DNA of 64,000 nucleotides from Mycobacterium sp. 852002-51057_SCH5723018. GTDB lineage: Bacteria; Actinomycetota; Actinomycetes; Mycobacteriales; Mycobacteriaceae. The position numbers were made by a program, and so were the translations under genes. Position 1 is the stretch's first letter; every line of letters starts with the position of its first letter. Below are positions 44,531 to 51,860 of the stretch, one piece after another. The notes beneath the pieces were generated by a model. That model was given only the letters and a program-made list of their open reading frames with translations. It was not told the DNA's origin and searched no databases. The DNA lies in contig NZ_LZIR01000081.1 of NCBI RefSeq assembly GCF_001667035.1, positions 62,001 through 126,000 on the forward strand, in the 5' to 3' direction.

Positions 44531-44557
44531 AGGGCGAAGCTCTAGTTCGCCCGTTCT

Positions 44558-44572
44558 ATTGTCTGGACTAAT
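44558..44572. promoter_or_regulatory. Second GntR-type palindrome ATTGTCTGGACTAAT
   Basis: An imperfect palindrome sharing TTGTCYGGAC with 44463-44474. It overlaps the plus-strand -10 candidate TATTGT (44557-44562) and the expected start of transcription of the SMP-30 operon. Binding by the GntR protein encoded in that operon would repress both directions. Confidence 0.6.
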
Positions 44573-44586
44573 AGGCGGTTGCTATC

Positions 44587-46275
44587 GTGCGAGCGGTGAG
44601 AGCGGGAACCGGATTGTCGCAGGATGCAGGTCGCTACTCGGCCGCGCGGCCGCCGCGCCTTGCGGATGGCTGGAGCCTGACGAGGCTCACCCCGCCCAGC
44701 CGGTTGTTCGGTGCCAACGGATTGCGCACCGGCCCCGACGGCCGCGTCTACATCGCCCAGGTCACCGGCAGCCAGATCAGCGCGCTCGACGTGGCGACCG
44801 GGCGGCTGGATGTGATCAGCGCCAAGGGCTCAGAAATCGTGGCACCCGACGACGTCGCCTTCGACCCGAACGGCAACCTCTACGCGACCGAAGTGATGGA
44901 CGGTCGGGTGAGCGCGCTCGACGCGGGCGGCCGCATCCGGGTGTTGCGCGACGACGTGCCGTCGGCCAACGGGATCACCTTCCACCGGGGCCGGTTGTTC
45001 ATCGGGGAGTGCCGGGAGGGCGGGCGGCTGCTGGAACTCGACCCGAACGGGGGCGCGCCGCGGGTGCTGCTGGAGCACGCGCCGTCGCCCAACGCCATGG
45101 AGGTCGGCCCCGACGGCATGCTCTACTTCCCGTTGATGGGCGCCAACGAAATCTGGCGCATCGACCCCGACGGCGGTGACCCGCAACGCGTTGCCGGCGA
45201 CCTCGGCGTCCCGGACGCGGTGAAATTCGATTCGAGCGGCCGCATCGTCTCGACGCAGGTGCACAGCGGCCAGGTACTGCGCATCGATCCCCGCAGCGGC
45301 GAGCGCACCGTGCTGGCGACCCTGAATCCCGGCCTGGACAACCTCACCTTCGTCGGCGAACGACTGTTCGTTTCGAATTTCACCGGCGAGATCACCGAGA
45401 TCCTCGGCGACGGAGAGTGCCGGACGGTGCTGCCGGGTGGGCTGAATTGGCCGCTGGACCTGGCCGTCGATGTCGACGGGAGCCTCTACATCGCCGACGG
45501 AACCTACTTCTACGTCCTGCGTGCCGCCGGCGACGATCGCGAGCGCGGCGGAGCCGGGCGAAGCGGGTCGTCGCCCATCAGACCCGGCATCCTGCGGACC
45601 GCTGGAATGCTGTTCAGCCCCGGCTATCCCGGCTTCCTGCGCGGGCTGGCCCGCCTGCGCGCCGGGGAGTTCGTCGTCACCACATCCAACGGCCAGGTCG
45701 CCCGCTACCGGCCGGCCAGCAACGAAAGTGCGGTGCTGGCAGAGGGTTTCGATCAGCTCTACGGAGTGGCCGTCGCTCCCGGCGGCGCCGTCGTGGCCGC
45801 CGAACTGGGTGCCGGTCGGGTGCTGTCGATCGGATCCGGCGGTGTCGAGGTGCTGGCCTCCGGGCTCGCCGACCCGGTCGGGGTGGCGATCACTGCGGAC
45901 GGCGCCTGTCTGGTCGCCGAGGCCGCCGCGGGGCGGGTGACCAAGCTCGACGGCACCGGTCCCGTGCTGGACGGGTTGCAGCGGCCCCAGGGCATCCTCG
46001 TGCTCGACGGGCAGCTCTACGTCGTAGACGCCGGCGCCAAGGAACTCGTCGCGTTCGACCTGGAAGCCGGGACGCGGCGCCTGATCGCGTCGGACCTGCC
46101 GGTGGGCGCGCCACCCGGCGTGCTCCCCAAGCCGCTGCTCGGCATGCCGCCGTTCTCCGGGCCGCAGGGGCCGTTCGCCGGCATCGCCGCCGGCGCGGAC
46201 GGCACGCTGTACGTTTCGGCGGACGCCGAGGGCAGCGTGCTGGCGATACGGCGCGACGCACCCAAGGACCGCTGA
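44587..46275 (+). CDS. SMP-30/gluconolactonase-like beta-propeller protein
   Basis: A 562-residue protein of repeated propeller blades (FGANGLRTGPDGRVYIAQV, APDDVAFDPNGNLYATEV, and later GPFAGIAAGADGTLYVSADA), about twice the size of a single SMP-30 domain. The halves are joined near residues 313-332 by a segment encoded by a MIRU-like element. Family members hydrolyse lactones, which would fit with Baeyer-Villiger products, but catalytic residues were not assigned. The start is GTG at 44587; a GTG at 44596 with TATCGT upstream is an alternative leaderless start. Confidence 0.82.
   Translation: MRAVRAGTGLSQDAGRYSAARPPRLADGWSLTRLTPPSRLFGANGLRTGPDGRVYIAQVTGSQISALDVATGRLDVISAKGSEIVAPDDVAFDPNGNLYATEVMDGRVSALDAGGRIRVLRDDVPSANGITFHRGRLFIGECREGGRLLELDPNGGAPRVLLEHAPSPNAMEVGPDGMLYFPLMGANEIWRIDPDGGDPQRVAGDLGVPDAVKFDSSGRIVSTQVHSGQVLRIDPRSGERTVLATLNPGLDNLTFVGERLFVSNFTGEITEILGDGECRTVLPGGLNWPLDLAVDVDGSLYIADGTYFYVLRAAGDDRERGGAGRSGSSPIRPGILRTAGMLFSPGYPGFLRGLARLRAGEFVVTTSNGQVARYRPASNESAVLAEGFDQLYGVAVAPGGAVVAAELGAGRVLSIGSGGVEVLASGLADPVGVAITADGACLVAEAAAGRVTKLDGTGPVLDGLQRPQGILVLDGQLYVVDAGAKELVAFDLEAGTRRLIASDLPVGAPPGVLPKPLLGMPPFSGPQGPFAGIAAGADGTLYVSADAEGSVLAIRRDAPKDR
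45524..45582. repeat. MIRU-like element inside a coding sequence
   Basis: The stretch contains CGACGATCGCGAGCGCGGCG, a GAGCCGGGCG segment and GCGGGTCGTCGCCCATCAG, matching the unit at 5871-5980 read on its minus strand. It is in frame within the SMP-30-like gene and encodes a Gly/Arg/Ser-rich linker (GDDRERGGAGRSGSSP). Confidence 0.7.
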
Positions 46276-46276
46276 A

Positions 46277-47026
46277 GTGTCAGAAGCCAAAGTCGTCGAC
46301 CATCGCTACCTGCAGGTCGCGCGCACCCTGCGCAAAGAGATCGTCGACGGGGTGTATCCCGTGGGCTCCCAACTGCCGACCGAACACGAGCTCTGCGAAC
46401 GATTTTCGGTCAGCCGATACACCATTCGCGAGGCGCTGCGCCGGTTGCGTGAAGACAATCTGGTGTCGTCGCGGCCGCGCGCCGGAACCCTCGTCGTGCC
46501 GCGGCCCACCTCGGATTCCTATGTCCAGCACGTCATGTCGATCAACGACCTGCTGGCGTTCGCCACCGGCACGCGTTTCGCGATCGAATCCGTCGCCATG
46601 GTCACCCTCGATGACGAGTTGGCCGCCCGGACCGGGCTGGCCGGCGGCGAGCAGTGGCTCACCGTCCGGGGAGTTCGCCGGCCCGACGGCGCGGAGCCTT
46701 CCGAGCCCGCGCTGTGCCGCACCGAGTACTACATCAACCGCGCGTTCGCCGCGGTGGGAAGGCTGCTCCAACGCCACGAGGGCCCGATCTTCCCCCTGAT
46801 CGAAGACCTGTTCGGCCTGAGCATCGTCGAGGTCCATCAAGAAATCGCGGCGGTGCTTATCGGAACCGCGTTGGCGTGCGGCCTTGACGTCGAGGCCGGG
46901 ACGCCGGCGCTGCAGGTGCGACGCACCTACACGACGTCTGACCGGCAGGTGGCCCAGGTCACGATCAACACCCATCCTGCGTCGCGCTTCCGGCATTCGA
47001 TGACGATGCGGCGCATGAAAAGCTAG
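46277..47026 (+). CDS. GntR family regulator (UTRA domain)
   Basis: A 249-residue protein. The winged-helix DNA-binding part includes VGSQLPTEHELCERFSVSRY and TIREALRRLREDNLV. A UTRA-type ligand-binding domain covers about residues 90-240, indicating the HutC subgroup. GTG start one base after the SMP-30 stop. It is the only regulator in the island and is the best candidate for the two GTCYGGAC palindromes, probably released by a pathway intermediate. Confidence 0.88.
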   Translation: MSEAKVVDHRYLQVARTLRKEIVDGVYPVGSQLPTEHELCERFSVSRYTIREALRRLREDNLVSSRPRAGTLVVPRPTSDSYVQHVMSINDLLAFATGTRFAIESVAMVTLDDELAARTGLAGGEQWLTVRGVRRPDGAEPSEPALCRTEYYINRAFAAVGRLLQRHEGPIFPLIEDLFGLSIVEVHQEIAAVLIGTALACGLDVEAGTPALQVRRTYTTSDRQVAQVTINTHPASRFRHSMTMRRMKS

Positions 47027-47040
47027 CTGGCATCACCGCC

Positions 47041-48642
47041 ATGCCGAGAAACGACCGAAAGCTGATCGCCGGACGTTCGGTCCGTTGGGACGACGAACGC
47101 GCCGCCGACGCCTACGCGCGCGGCTGGTGGGTTCGCGGCACCCTGGCCGGCTCGCTGCGCGAGGCAGCACGACTTACGCCGCAACGGCCGGCGGTGGTCG
47201 ACGGCGATCGGCGGGTGGACTGCCGCACCCTGTGCCAGCAGGCGACGACGCTGGCGCACGCCCTGCACGCCCGCGTTCCGCCCGGCAGCGTGGTGTCGTT
47301 CATGTTGCCCAACTGGCATGAGGCCGCGGTCGTCTACCTGGCCGCGACGCTGGCCGGAATGGTGGCCAACCCCATCCTGCCGTCGATGCGGGACCGGGAA
47401 CTGCGTTTCATCCTCGAGGACGCCGACAGCCGCGTGGTGTTTGTCCCCTCGCGTTTCGGCCGCCACGACTACACCGCGATGCTGGCCCGGGTGACCGCTC
47501 AGCTGGAGTCACCGCCCGAGGTGGTGGTGGTCCGCGGGGATGCCGGTGCCGGCCAGACGCCGTTTACCTCGCTGCTCGACGAACCGGCGCCGCCGCGACC
47601 GCTGCCCACCGTCGACCCCGACGCGGTGCGCATGATCCTCTACACGTCGGGGACCACCGGGCGCCCGAAAGGCGTGCTGCACAGCCATAATTCGATTCAT
47701 GCGCTGATTCGTCAGATCCGTGATCATTGGCTGGTCGAGCCGGGCGACGCGTTTCTGGTCGCGTCGCCGATCGCTCACATCGGCGGCTCCATCTACGCTT
47801 TCGAGTGCCCGCTGCTGCTCGGTACGACCGCTGTGCTGATGGACCGGTGGGACGCCGACGAGGCGGTCCGGCTCGTGCTCGCGCAGCGGTGCACCCACAT
47901 GGCCGGGGCGACGCCGTTTTTAGAGCAACTGCTCGCCGCCGCGCAGCGCGCCGGCACGCGGCTGCCCGACCTGAAGCTGTTCGTGTGTGGCGGCGCCTCG
48001 GTGTCGCCGTCGTTGATCCGCAGGGCCGCATCGTATTTCGAGCGGGCGGCGGTGACCCGGGTTTACGGGTCGACAGAGGTTCCGGTCACCACGATCGGGT
48101 CGCCCCGCGACGTCGATCGCGCCGCCGACACCGACGGACGCGTCGGCCTGGCCGCCATCAAGCTCGTCGCGGGCGAAATCCGCGCGCGCGGACCGCAGAT
48201 GCTGGTCGGGTATCAGCACCGCGACGACGAGGCCGAAGCCTTTGATGCCGAGGGATATTTCCGCACCGGAGACCTTGGGCGTTGGGTCGACGACGACTAC
48301 TTGCTGGTGACCGGGCGGGCCAAGGACATCATCATCCGCAACGGCGAGAACATCTCACCTAAGGAGGTCGAGGACATCCTGGCGACCCACCCGGGCATCG
48401 CCGAGATCGCCATCGTCGGGCTGCCGGATGAGCGGACCGGAGAGCGCGCCTGCGCCGTGGTCGTTCCCACGGCCAGACCGGGCCCGGACGTCGTGTCCTT
48501 GCGCGGCTTCCTGGAGGACGCCGGCTTGGCCCGCTTCAAAACGCCCGAGCAGGTGGTCATTTGGGACGTCTTACCCAAAAACGACGCGGGGAAGATACTC
48601 AAGCACCAGATCAAGGCGGCGCTGATGGAAGCAGGCCATTGA
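47041..48642 (+). CDS. AMP-forming acyl-CoA ligase
   Basis: A 533-residue adenylate-forming enzyme. The P loop is LYTSGTTGRPKGV, A5 is VYGSTEVPVTT, and the hinge GDLGRWVDDDYLLVTGRAKD leads to IIRNGENISPKEVE; the catalytic Lys is in PKNDAGKILKHQ. It resembles cyclohexanecarboxylate/benzoate-type ligases. It would activate a carboxylic acid made by lactone opening. It begins 14 bases after the GntR gene. Confidence 0.89.
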   Translation: MPRNDRKLIAGRSVRWDDERAADAYARGWWVRGTLAGSLREAARLTPQRPAVVDGDRRVDCRTLCQQATTLAHALHARVPPGSVVSFMLPNWHEAAVVYLAATLAGMVANPILPSMRDRELRFILEDADSRVVFVPSRFGRHDYTAMLARVTAQLESPPEVVVVRGDAGAGQTPFTSLLDEPAPPRPLPTVDPDAVRMILYTSGTTGRPKGVLHSHNSIHALIRQIRDHWLVEPGDAFLVASPIAHIGGSIYAFECPLLLGTTAVLMDRWDADEAVRLVLAQRCTHMAGATPFLEQLLAAAQRAGTRLPDLKLFVCGGASVSPSLIRRAASYFERAAVTRVYGSTEVPVTTIGSPRDVDRAADTDGRVGLAAIKLVAGEIRARGPQMLVGYQHRDDEAEAFDAEGYFRTGDLGRWVDDDYLLVTGRAKDIIIRNGENISPKEVEDILATHPGIAEIAIVGLPDERTGERACAVVVPTARPGPDVVSLRGFLEDAGLARFKTPEQVVIWDVLPKNDAGKILKHQIKAALMEAGH

Positions 48643-48644
48643 AA

Positions 48645-49436
48645 ATGCCGGAAATGCAGGAAATGCAGGTAGCGATCGTAACCGGGGCCAGCGGCGGCAT
48701 CGGCTCGGCTTGCGCGGCAAAGCTGGCCGCGATGGGCATCGCGGTGCTGGTGACCGGGAGGAACCAGGACAGGCTCGCCGAATTGGCCGGGAACATCGGC
48801 GATCCGGACCGGGTCGCCACGCTTGCCGTGGACCTGAAGGACGACGACGCACCGAAGCGAATCACCGACCTCGCCGTCCACAGATGGGGCCACGTCGACT
48901 TCTTGATCAACATCGCCGGGATCGGCAGTCCCAAGCCGGTGCACGAGACCGACGACGAAACGTTGGACCACTTCCTCGATCTCATGCTGCGAGCGCCGTT
49001 TCGACTGATCCGTGAGGTGCTGCCCCACATGCGGCCCGGCTCGGCGATCATCAACGTCACGTCGACCTTCGCGGTCGTCGGCGGCCTTCGCGGCGGCGCC
49101 TACTCGGCGGCCAAGGGCGGGCTCACGGCGCTCACCACCCACATCGCCTGCCAATACGGGGCACAGGGAATCCGGTGTAACGCGGTGGCTCCCGGGGTAA
49201 TTCAGACGCCGATGACCGAGCATCGTCTGCAGGATGAGCGCTTTCGGCGGATGAATATCGAGATGACGCCGCATCAGCGGTTGGGCACGGTCGACGACGT
49301 TGCGAGCACCGTGGCGTTCCTGTGTTCCCCGGGGGGCGCCTTCATCAACGGCCAGACGATCGTCGTCGACGGCGGTTGGAGCTCGACGAAGTACCTCTCC
49401 GATTTGGCGCTGAATTCCGAGTGGACACCGCGCTGA
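48645..49436 (+). CDS. Short-chain dehydrogenase, last gene of the rightward island operon
   Basis: A 263-residue classical SDR: VTGASGGIGSA, NIAG near 88 and YSAAKGG. The N-terminus has three in-frame ATGs (48645, 48654, 48663) separated by GGAA strings; the first is used here since it lies 2 bases after the ligase stop. The final TGA directly abuts the convergent stop of the SRPBCC gene (TGATCA). Confidence 0.88.
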   Translation: MPEMQEMQVAIVTGASGGIGSACAAKLAAMGIAVLVTGRNQDRLAELAGNIGDPDRVATLAVDLKDDDAPKRITDLAVHRWGHVDFLINIAGIGSPKPVHETDDETLDHFLDLMLRAPFRLIREVLPHMRPGSAIINVTSTFAVVGGLRGGAYSAAKGGLTALTTHIACQYGAQGIRCNAVAPGVIQTPMTEHRLQDERFRRMNIEMTPHQRLGTVDDVASTVAFLCSPGGAFINGQTIVVDGGWSSTKYLSDLALNSEWTPR

Positions 49437-49898
49437 TCAGGCGGATTCGAAGTGCCGGCGGATCCCGGCCAGCATGGCGGTGTGCCCCTTGACCGCCTCA
49501 CGCGTGGTCACCGGCGCCAGCGGCCGGGGCGCGGCTATCCGGATTCGCTCGGTGATCCTGGTGCCGCCGTCGATCGGCGTGAAGCTCACCGTTCCGCGCA
49601 GGCGCACGCCGGGTGACTGATCGGCCTCGGTCAGGACGTCGCCGTGAGCTTGGACGTGCAGCCGTGCCCGGTAGGTGATCCGAAGTGACAAGGGGCCCAA
49701 TGGAATTCGGTCTACCACCTGGTAGCTCTGCAAGTAACCGCCCGGCGTTTCGGTGCGCGACGTGGCCTGCACGGACACGATCAGCGGATGCACCAGCCTG
49801 AGGTTGTCGAGATCGACGTAGAAGTCGCGGACGGCGCCCGGCGGCGCCGGAACATCTTCGGACAGCGCCCGCTCGGCATGGGCCAGCCACCAGCTCAC
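49437..49898 (-). CDS. SRPBCC family protein
   Basis: A 153-residue START-like protein (MSWWLAHAERALSEDVPAPP, then DFYVDLDNLRLVHPLIV and the C-terminal helix TREAVKGHTAMLAGIRRHF). It probably binds a hydrophobic ligand. The GTG at 49898 overlaps the rhomboid stop by 4 bases (GTGA), so they are coupled. Longer in-frame readings into the rhomboid gene are rejected. Confidence 0.8.
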   Translation of the reverse strand: MSWWLAHAERALSEDVPAPPGAVRDFYVDLDNLRLVHPLIVSVQATSRTETPGGYLQSYQVVDRIPLGPLSLRITYRARLHVQAHGDVLTEADQSPGVRLRGTVSFTPIDGGTRITERIRIAAPRPLAPVTTREAVKGHTAMLAGIRRHFESA

Positions 49899-50761
49899 AG
49901 GGACAGTTCCGTAACGAGATCGGCTGTGCGCCACCAGACCAGCGCGGCGAACACCGCCAAGACGAGGATCGTCGCCGCGGCCTGGATCTGGTTGCGGCGT
50001 TCCCGCGGCGGGTAGACGTAGGCCACGGCGACCAGTCCGCCCGTGACGAGTCCGCCGACGTGCCCCTGCCAGCTGATCCGTTGCGAACTGATCGCCGGGA
50101 CGACGAACGTGAAGACCAGGTTGACGACTATGACCGCGACCACCCAGCGGACGTCGAGGGTGAGCCGCTTCGCCACCACGAACGTGGCACCGAAGAGGCC
50201 GAAGATCGCGCCCGAAGCGCCCGCCGTCGCCGTGTTGAGCGGCGAGATCAGGTAGACCAGTACCGACCCGCCCAGCCCGCTCAACGCATACAGCGCGCCG
50301 AAGCGCAACCGGCCCAACCACATTTCGAGCGGTGGGCCCACGACATACAGCGCCCACATGTTGAACAGCAAATGCGTTGCGCCGTAATGCAAAAACGCCG
50401 CGGTCGCCAGCCGGTACAACTGACCGTCGGCGACGGCCGGTGGCCACAGGCTGAGCTGCTGCTCGAAATTCCCCGACGCCATTTGCGCGATGAAAACCGC
50501 GACGTTGATCGCGATCAGCGCATAGGTGACCACGGGCGTGGCCGACCGCTGCAGCCCCCCGAAGCGGGTCCGCGGCTGTCGGATCGAGCGGGCACCGGCC
50601 TCCACACACTCCACGCACTGGTGACCCACGGCAGCGGCGCGCATGCAGTCCCCGCAGATGTAGCGTTCGCACCGGTTGCAGCGCACGTAGGTCTGGCGCC
50701 CGGGATGCCGGTAACAGGTCGGCTCCTCGGCCGGCGATTCCGGCGCGCTGGGTGCACTCAC
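49895..50761 (-). CDS. Rhomboid family intramembrane protease
   Basis: A 288-residue membrane protease corresponding to M. tuberculosis Rv0110. A cytosolic B-box-like zinc region (CYRHPGRQTYVRCNRCERYI, then CGDCM and HQCVEC) precedes six membrane helices. The catalytic Ser is in GASGAIFG and the His in WQGHVGGL. Substrates are unknown. The start is GTG at 50761. Together with the acyltransferase at 34876 it marks the two flanks of the inserted island. Confidence 0.92.
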   Translation of the reverse strand: MSAPSAPESPAEEPTCYRHPGRQTYVRCNRCERYICGDCMRAAAVGHQCVECVEAGARSIRQPRTRFGGLQRSATPVVTYALIAINVAVFIAQMASGNFEQQLSLWPPAVADGQLYRLATAAFLHYGATHLLFNMWALYVVGPPLEMWLGRLRFGALYALSGLGGSVLVYLISPLNTATAGASGAIFGLFGATFVVAKRLTLDVRWVVAVIVVNLVFTFVVPAISSQRISWQGHVGGLVTGGLVAVAYVYPPRERRNQIQAAATILVLAVFAALVWWRTADLVTELSL

Positions 50762-50838
50762 CGCACCATTTTCGCCCGCGGCGCGGTATTTTGCGGACCG
50801 CCGCGGTGCCTTACTGTGTGTGGCGTGGAGTCACCGAG

Positions 50839-51213
50839 GTGACCGAAGTCGGCGCCGGCATCGTCGAGCGCTATTTGGAGTGCCTGGCCGCACACGATTG
50901 GGACGGCCTGGCCACCACGATTGCCGACGAAGGCTTGACCCGTGAGGGCCCGTTCTGCGACGTGGTCGAGGGCAAGCAGCACTACGTCGCCTATCTGCGC
51001 AAGGTGCTCACCAATCTCGAGGGCCACCGGCTACAGGTGCAACGGGTTTCGCACGTGAACGCCCGGTTGTCCTACGTCGAGTTGACCGAGGCGTTTGAGA
51101 TCGACGGCGCCCCCGCCGCGTGGCCCGAGTGCATCCTCTTCGAGCAAGCCGACGACGGGCTGATCTCTCGCGTCAGCGTTTTCTTCAAACAGCCACAGGC
51201 CGGCCCCACTTAG
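50839..51213 (+). CDS. SnoaL-like polyketide-cyclase-fold protein
   Basis: A protein of about 124 residues with an NTF2-like start (IVERYLECLAAHDWDGLATT) and the strand pair LSYVELTEAFEIDG. Function unknown. Start choice is weak: GTG at 50839 is used; GTG at 50818 would add seven residues. It is transcribed away from the rhomboid gene, 77 bases apart. Confidence 0.72.
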   Translation: MTEVGAGIVERYLECLAAHDWDGLATTIADEGLTREGPFCDVVEGKQHYVAYLRKVLTNLEGHRLQVQRVSHVNARLSYVELTEAFEIDGAPAAWPECILFEQADDGLISRVSVFFKQPQAGPT

Positions 51214-51256
51214 CGGTCTATTCCCTCGCCCGTGGAATTGACCTAACGTGTGATAG

Positions 51257-51481
51257 ATGGAGCCAGACGGAACGCCGGAGACGGTGCCGGTCGAGAAATT
51301 GCACTCGGGCGACCCGATCACCGATTGTGGTCAGCGGTACATAGTTCTCGAATCGAAAGCGCTCGGCGATAGCTGCGTGGTCCTCGAACTCGAGTCCAGA
51401 GTGGACCATCAGTTGCAGGTTATCGAGAAATCCTTTCCGGCCGGGTACCACGTCGGCCGTGCCAACCACCGAATTTTGTAG
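51257..51481 (+). CDS. Small conserved-type hypothetical protein
   Basis: A 74-residue protein (start MEPDGTPETVPVEKLHSGD). TAACGT lies 7 bases before the ATG at 51257, suggesting a leaderless transcript. Position beside ctpI corresponds to the short Rv0108c gene of M. tuberculosis, though similarity was not tested. No motif or membrane segment recognised. Confidence 0.65.
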   Translation: MEPDGTPETVPVEKLHSGDPITDCGQRYIVLESKALGDSCVVLELESRVDHQLQVIEKSFPAGYHVGRANHRIL

Positions 51482-51860
51482 CCGTTTTCCTCTCGCAAAG
51501 CCGCGACACGTAGCCGTTCGACGGCTACCGCGCATTCACGCCATTCGAGGCGCGCCGGCTCCGGCAAATGCCAAAACCGTTGGCGCGCAATACTAATCGC
51601 TCGGCCGGTCGCGGCCGCCGCCGGTGACGAGGGCTTGTTGCCCGAAGTCCGCATCCGCGCGTGCCCGTCGACACGTTTGACCGTGCCCTCAAACCGGTAA
51701 CCTTGCTGCCAGGGACGCGATTGCACCCCTGATAACTGAGCGGATCGACCCGCCACACATGGTTGGTGTTATCGCGTGGCCGTCCTGGAGCGCATCTGTG
51801 GACAGGCCCCTGACACGCCAGGATCATTGGGCGCGGTAGACGTAATCGAAGGGTGACGGA
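51482..51860. other. Gap before ctpI with one small hairpin
   Basis: A 379-base stretch with no supported plus-strand gene. GTAGCCG-TTCGA-CGGCTAC (51510-51528) is a perfect 7-bp hairpin shortly after the small gene and may terminate it; GTAGCCGTT also occurs at the preceding stop. No clear promoter for ctpI was picked out. The long minus-strand reading across this region is judged spurious. Confidence 0.5.

Noticed and set aside
37081..49436. Insertion sequence or integrase driving the island
   Set aside because: No transposase, integrase, tRNA or terminal repeats were found; acquisition is inferred only from gene order.
49437..50672. A 411-residue protein covering the SRPBCC gene and most of the rhomboid gene
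   Set aside because: The upper part is an out-of-frame shadow of the rhomboid protease; the GTG at 49898 gives a normal SRPBCC size.
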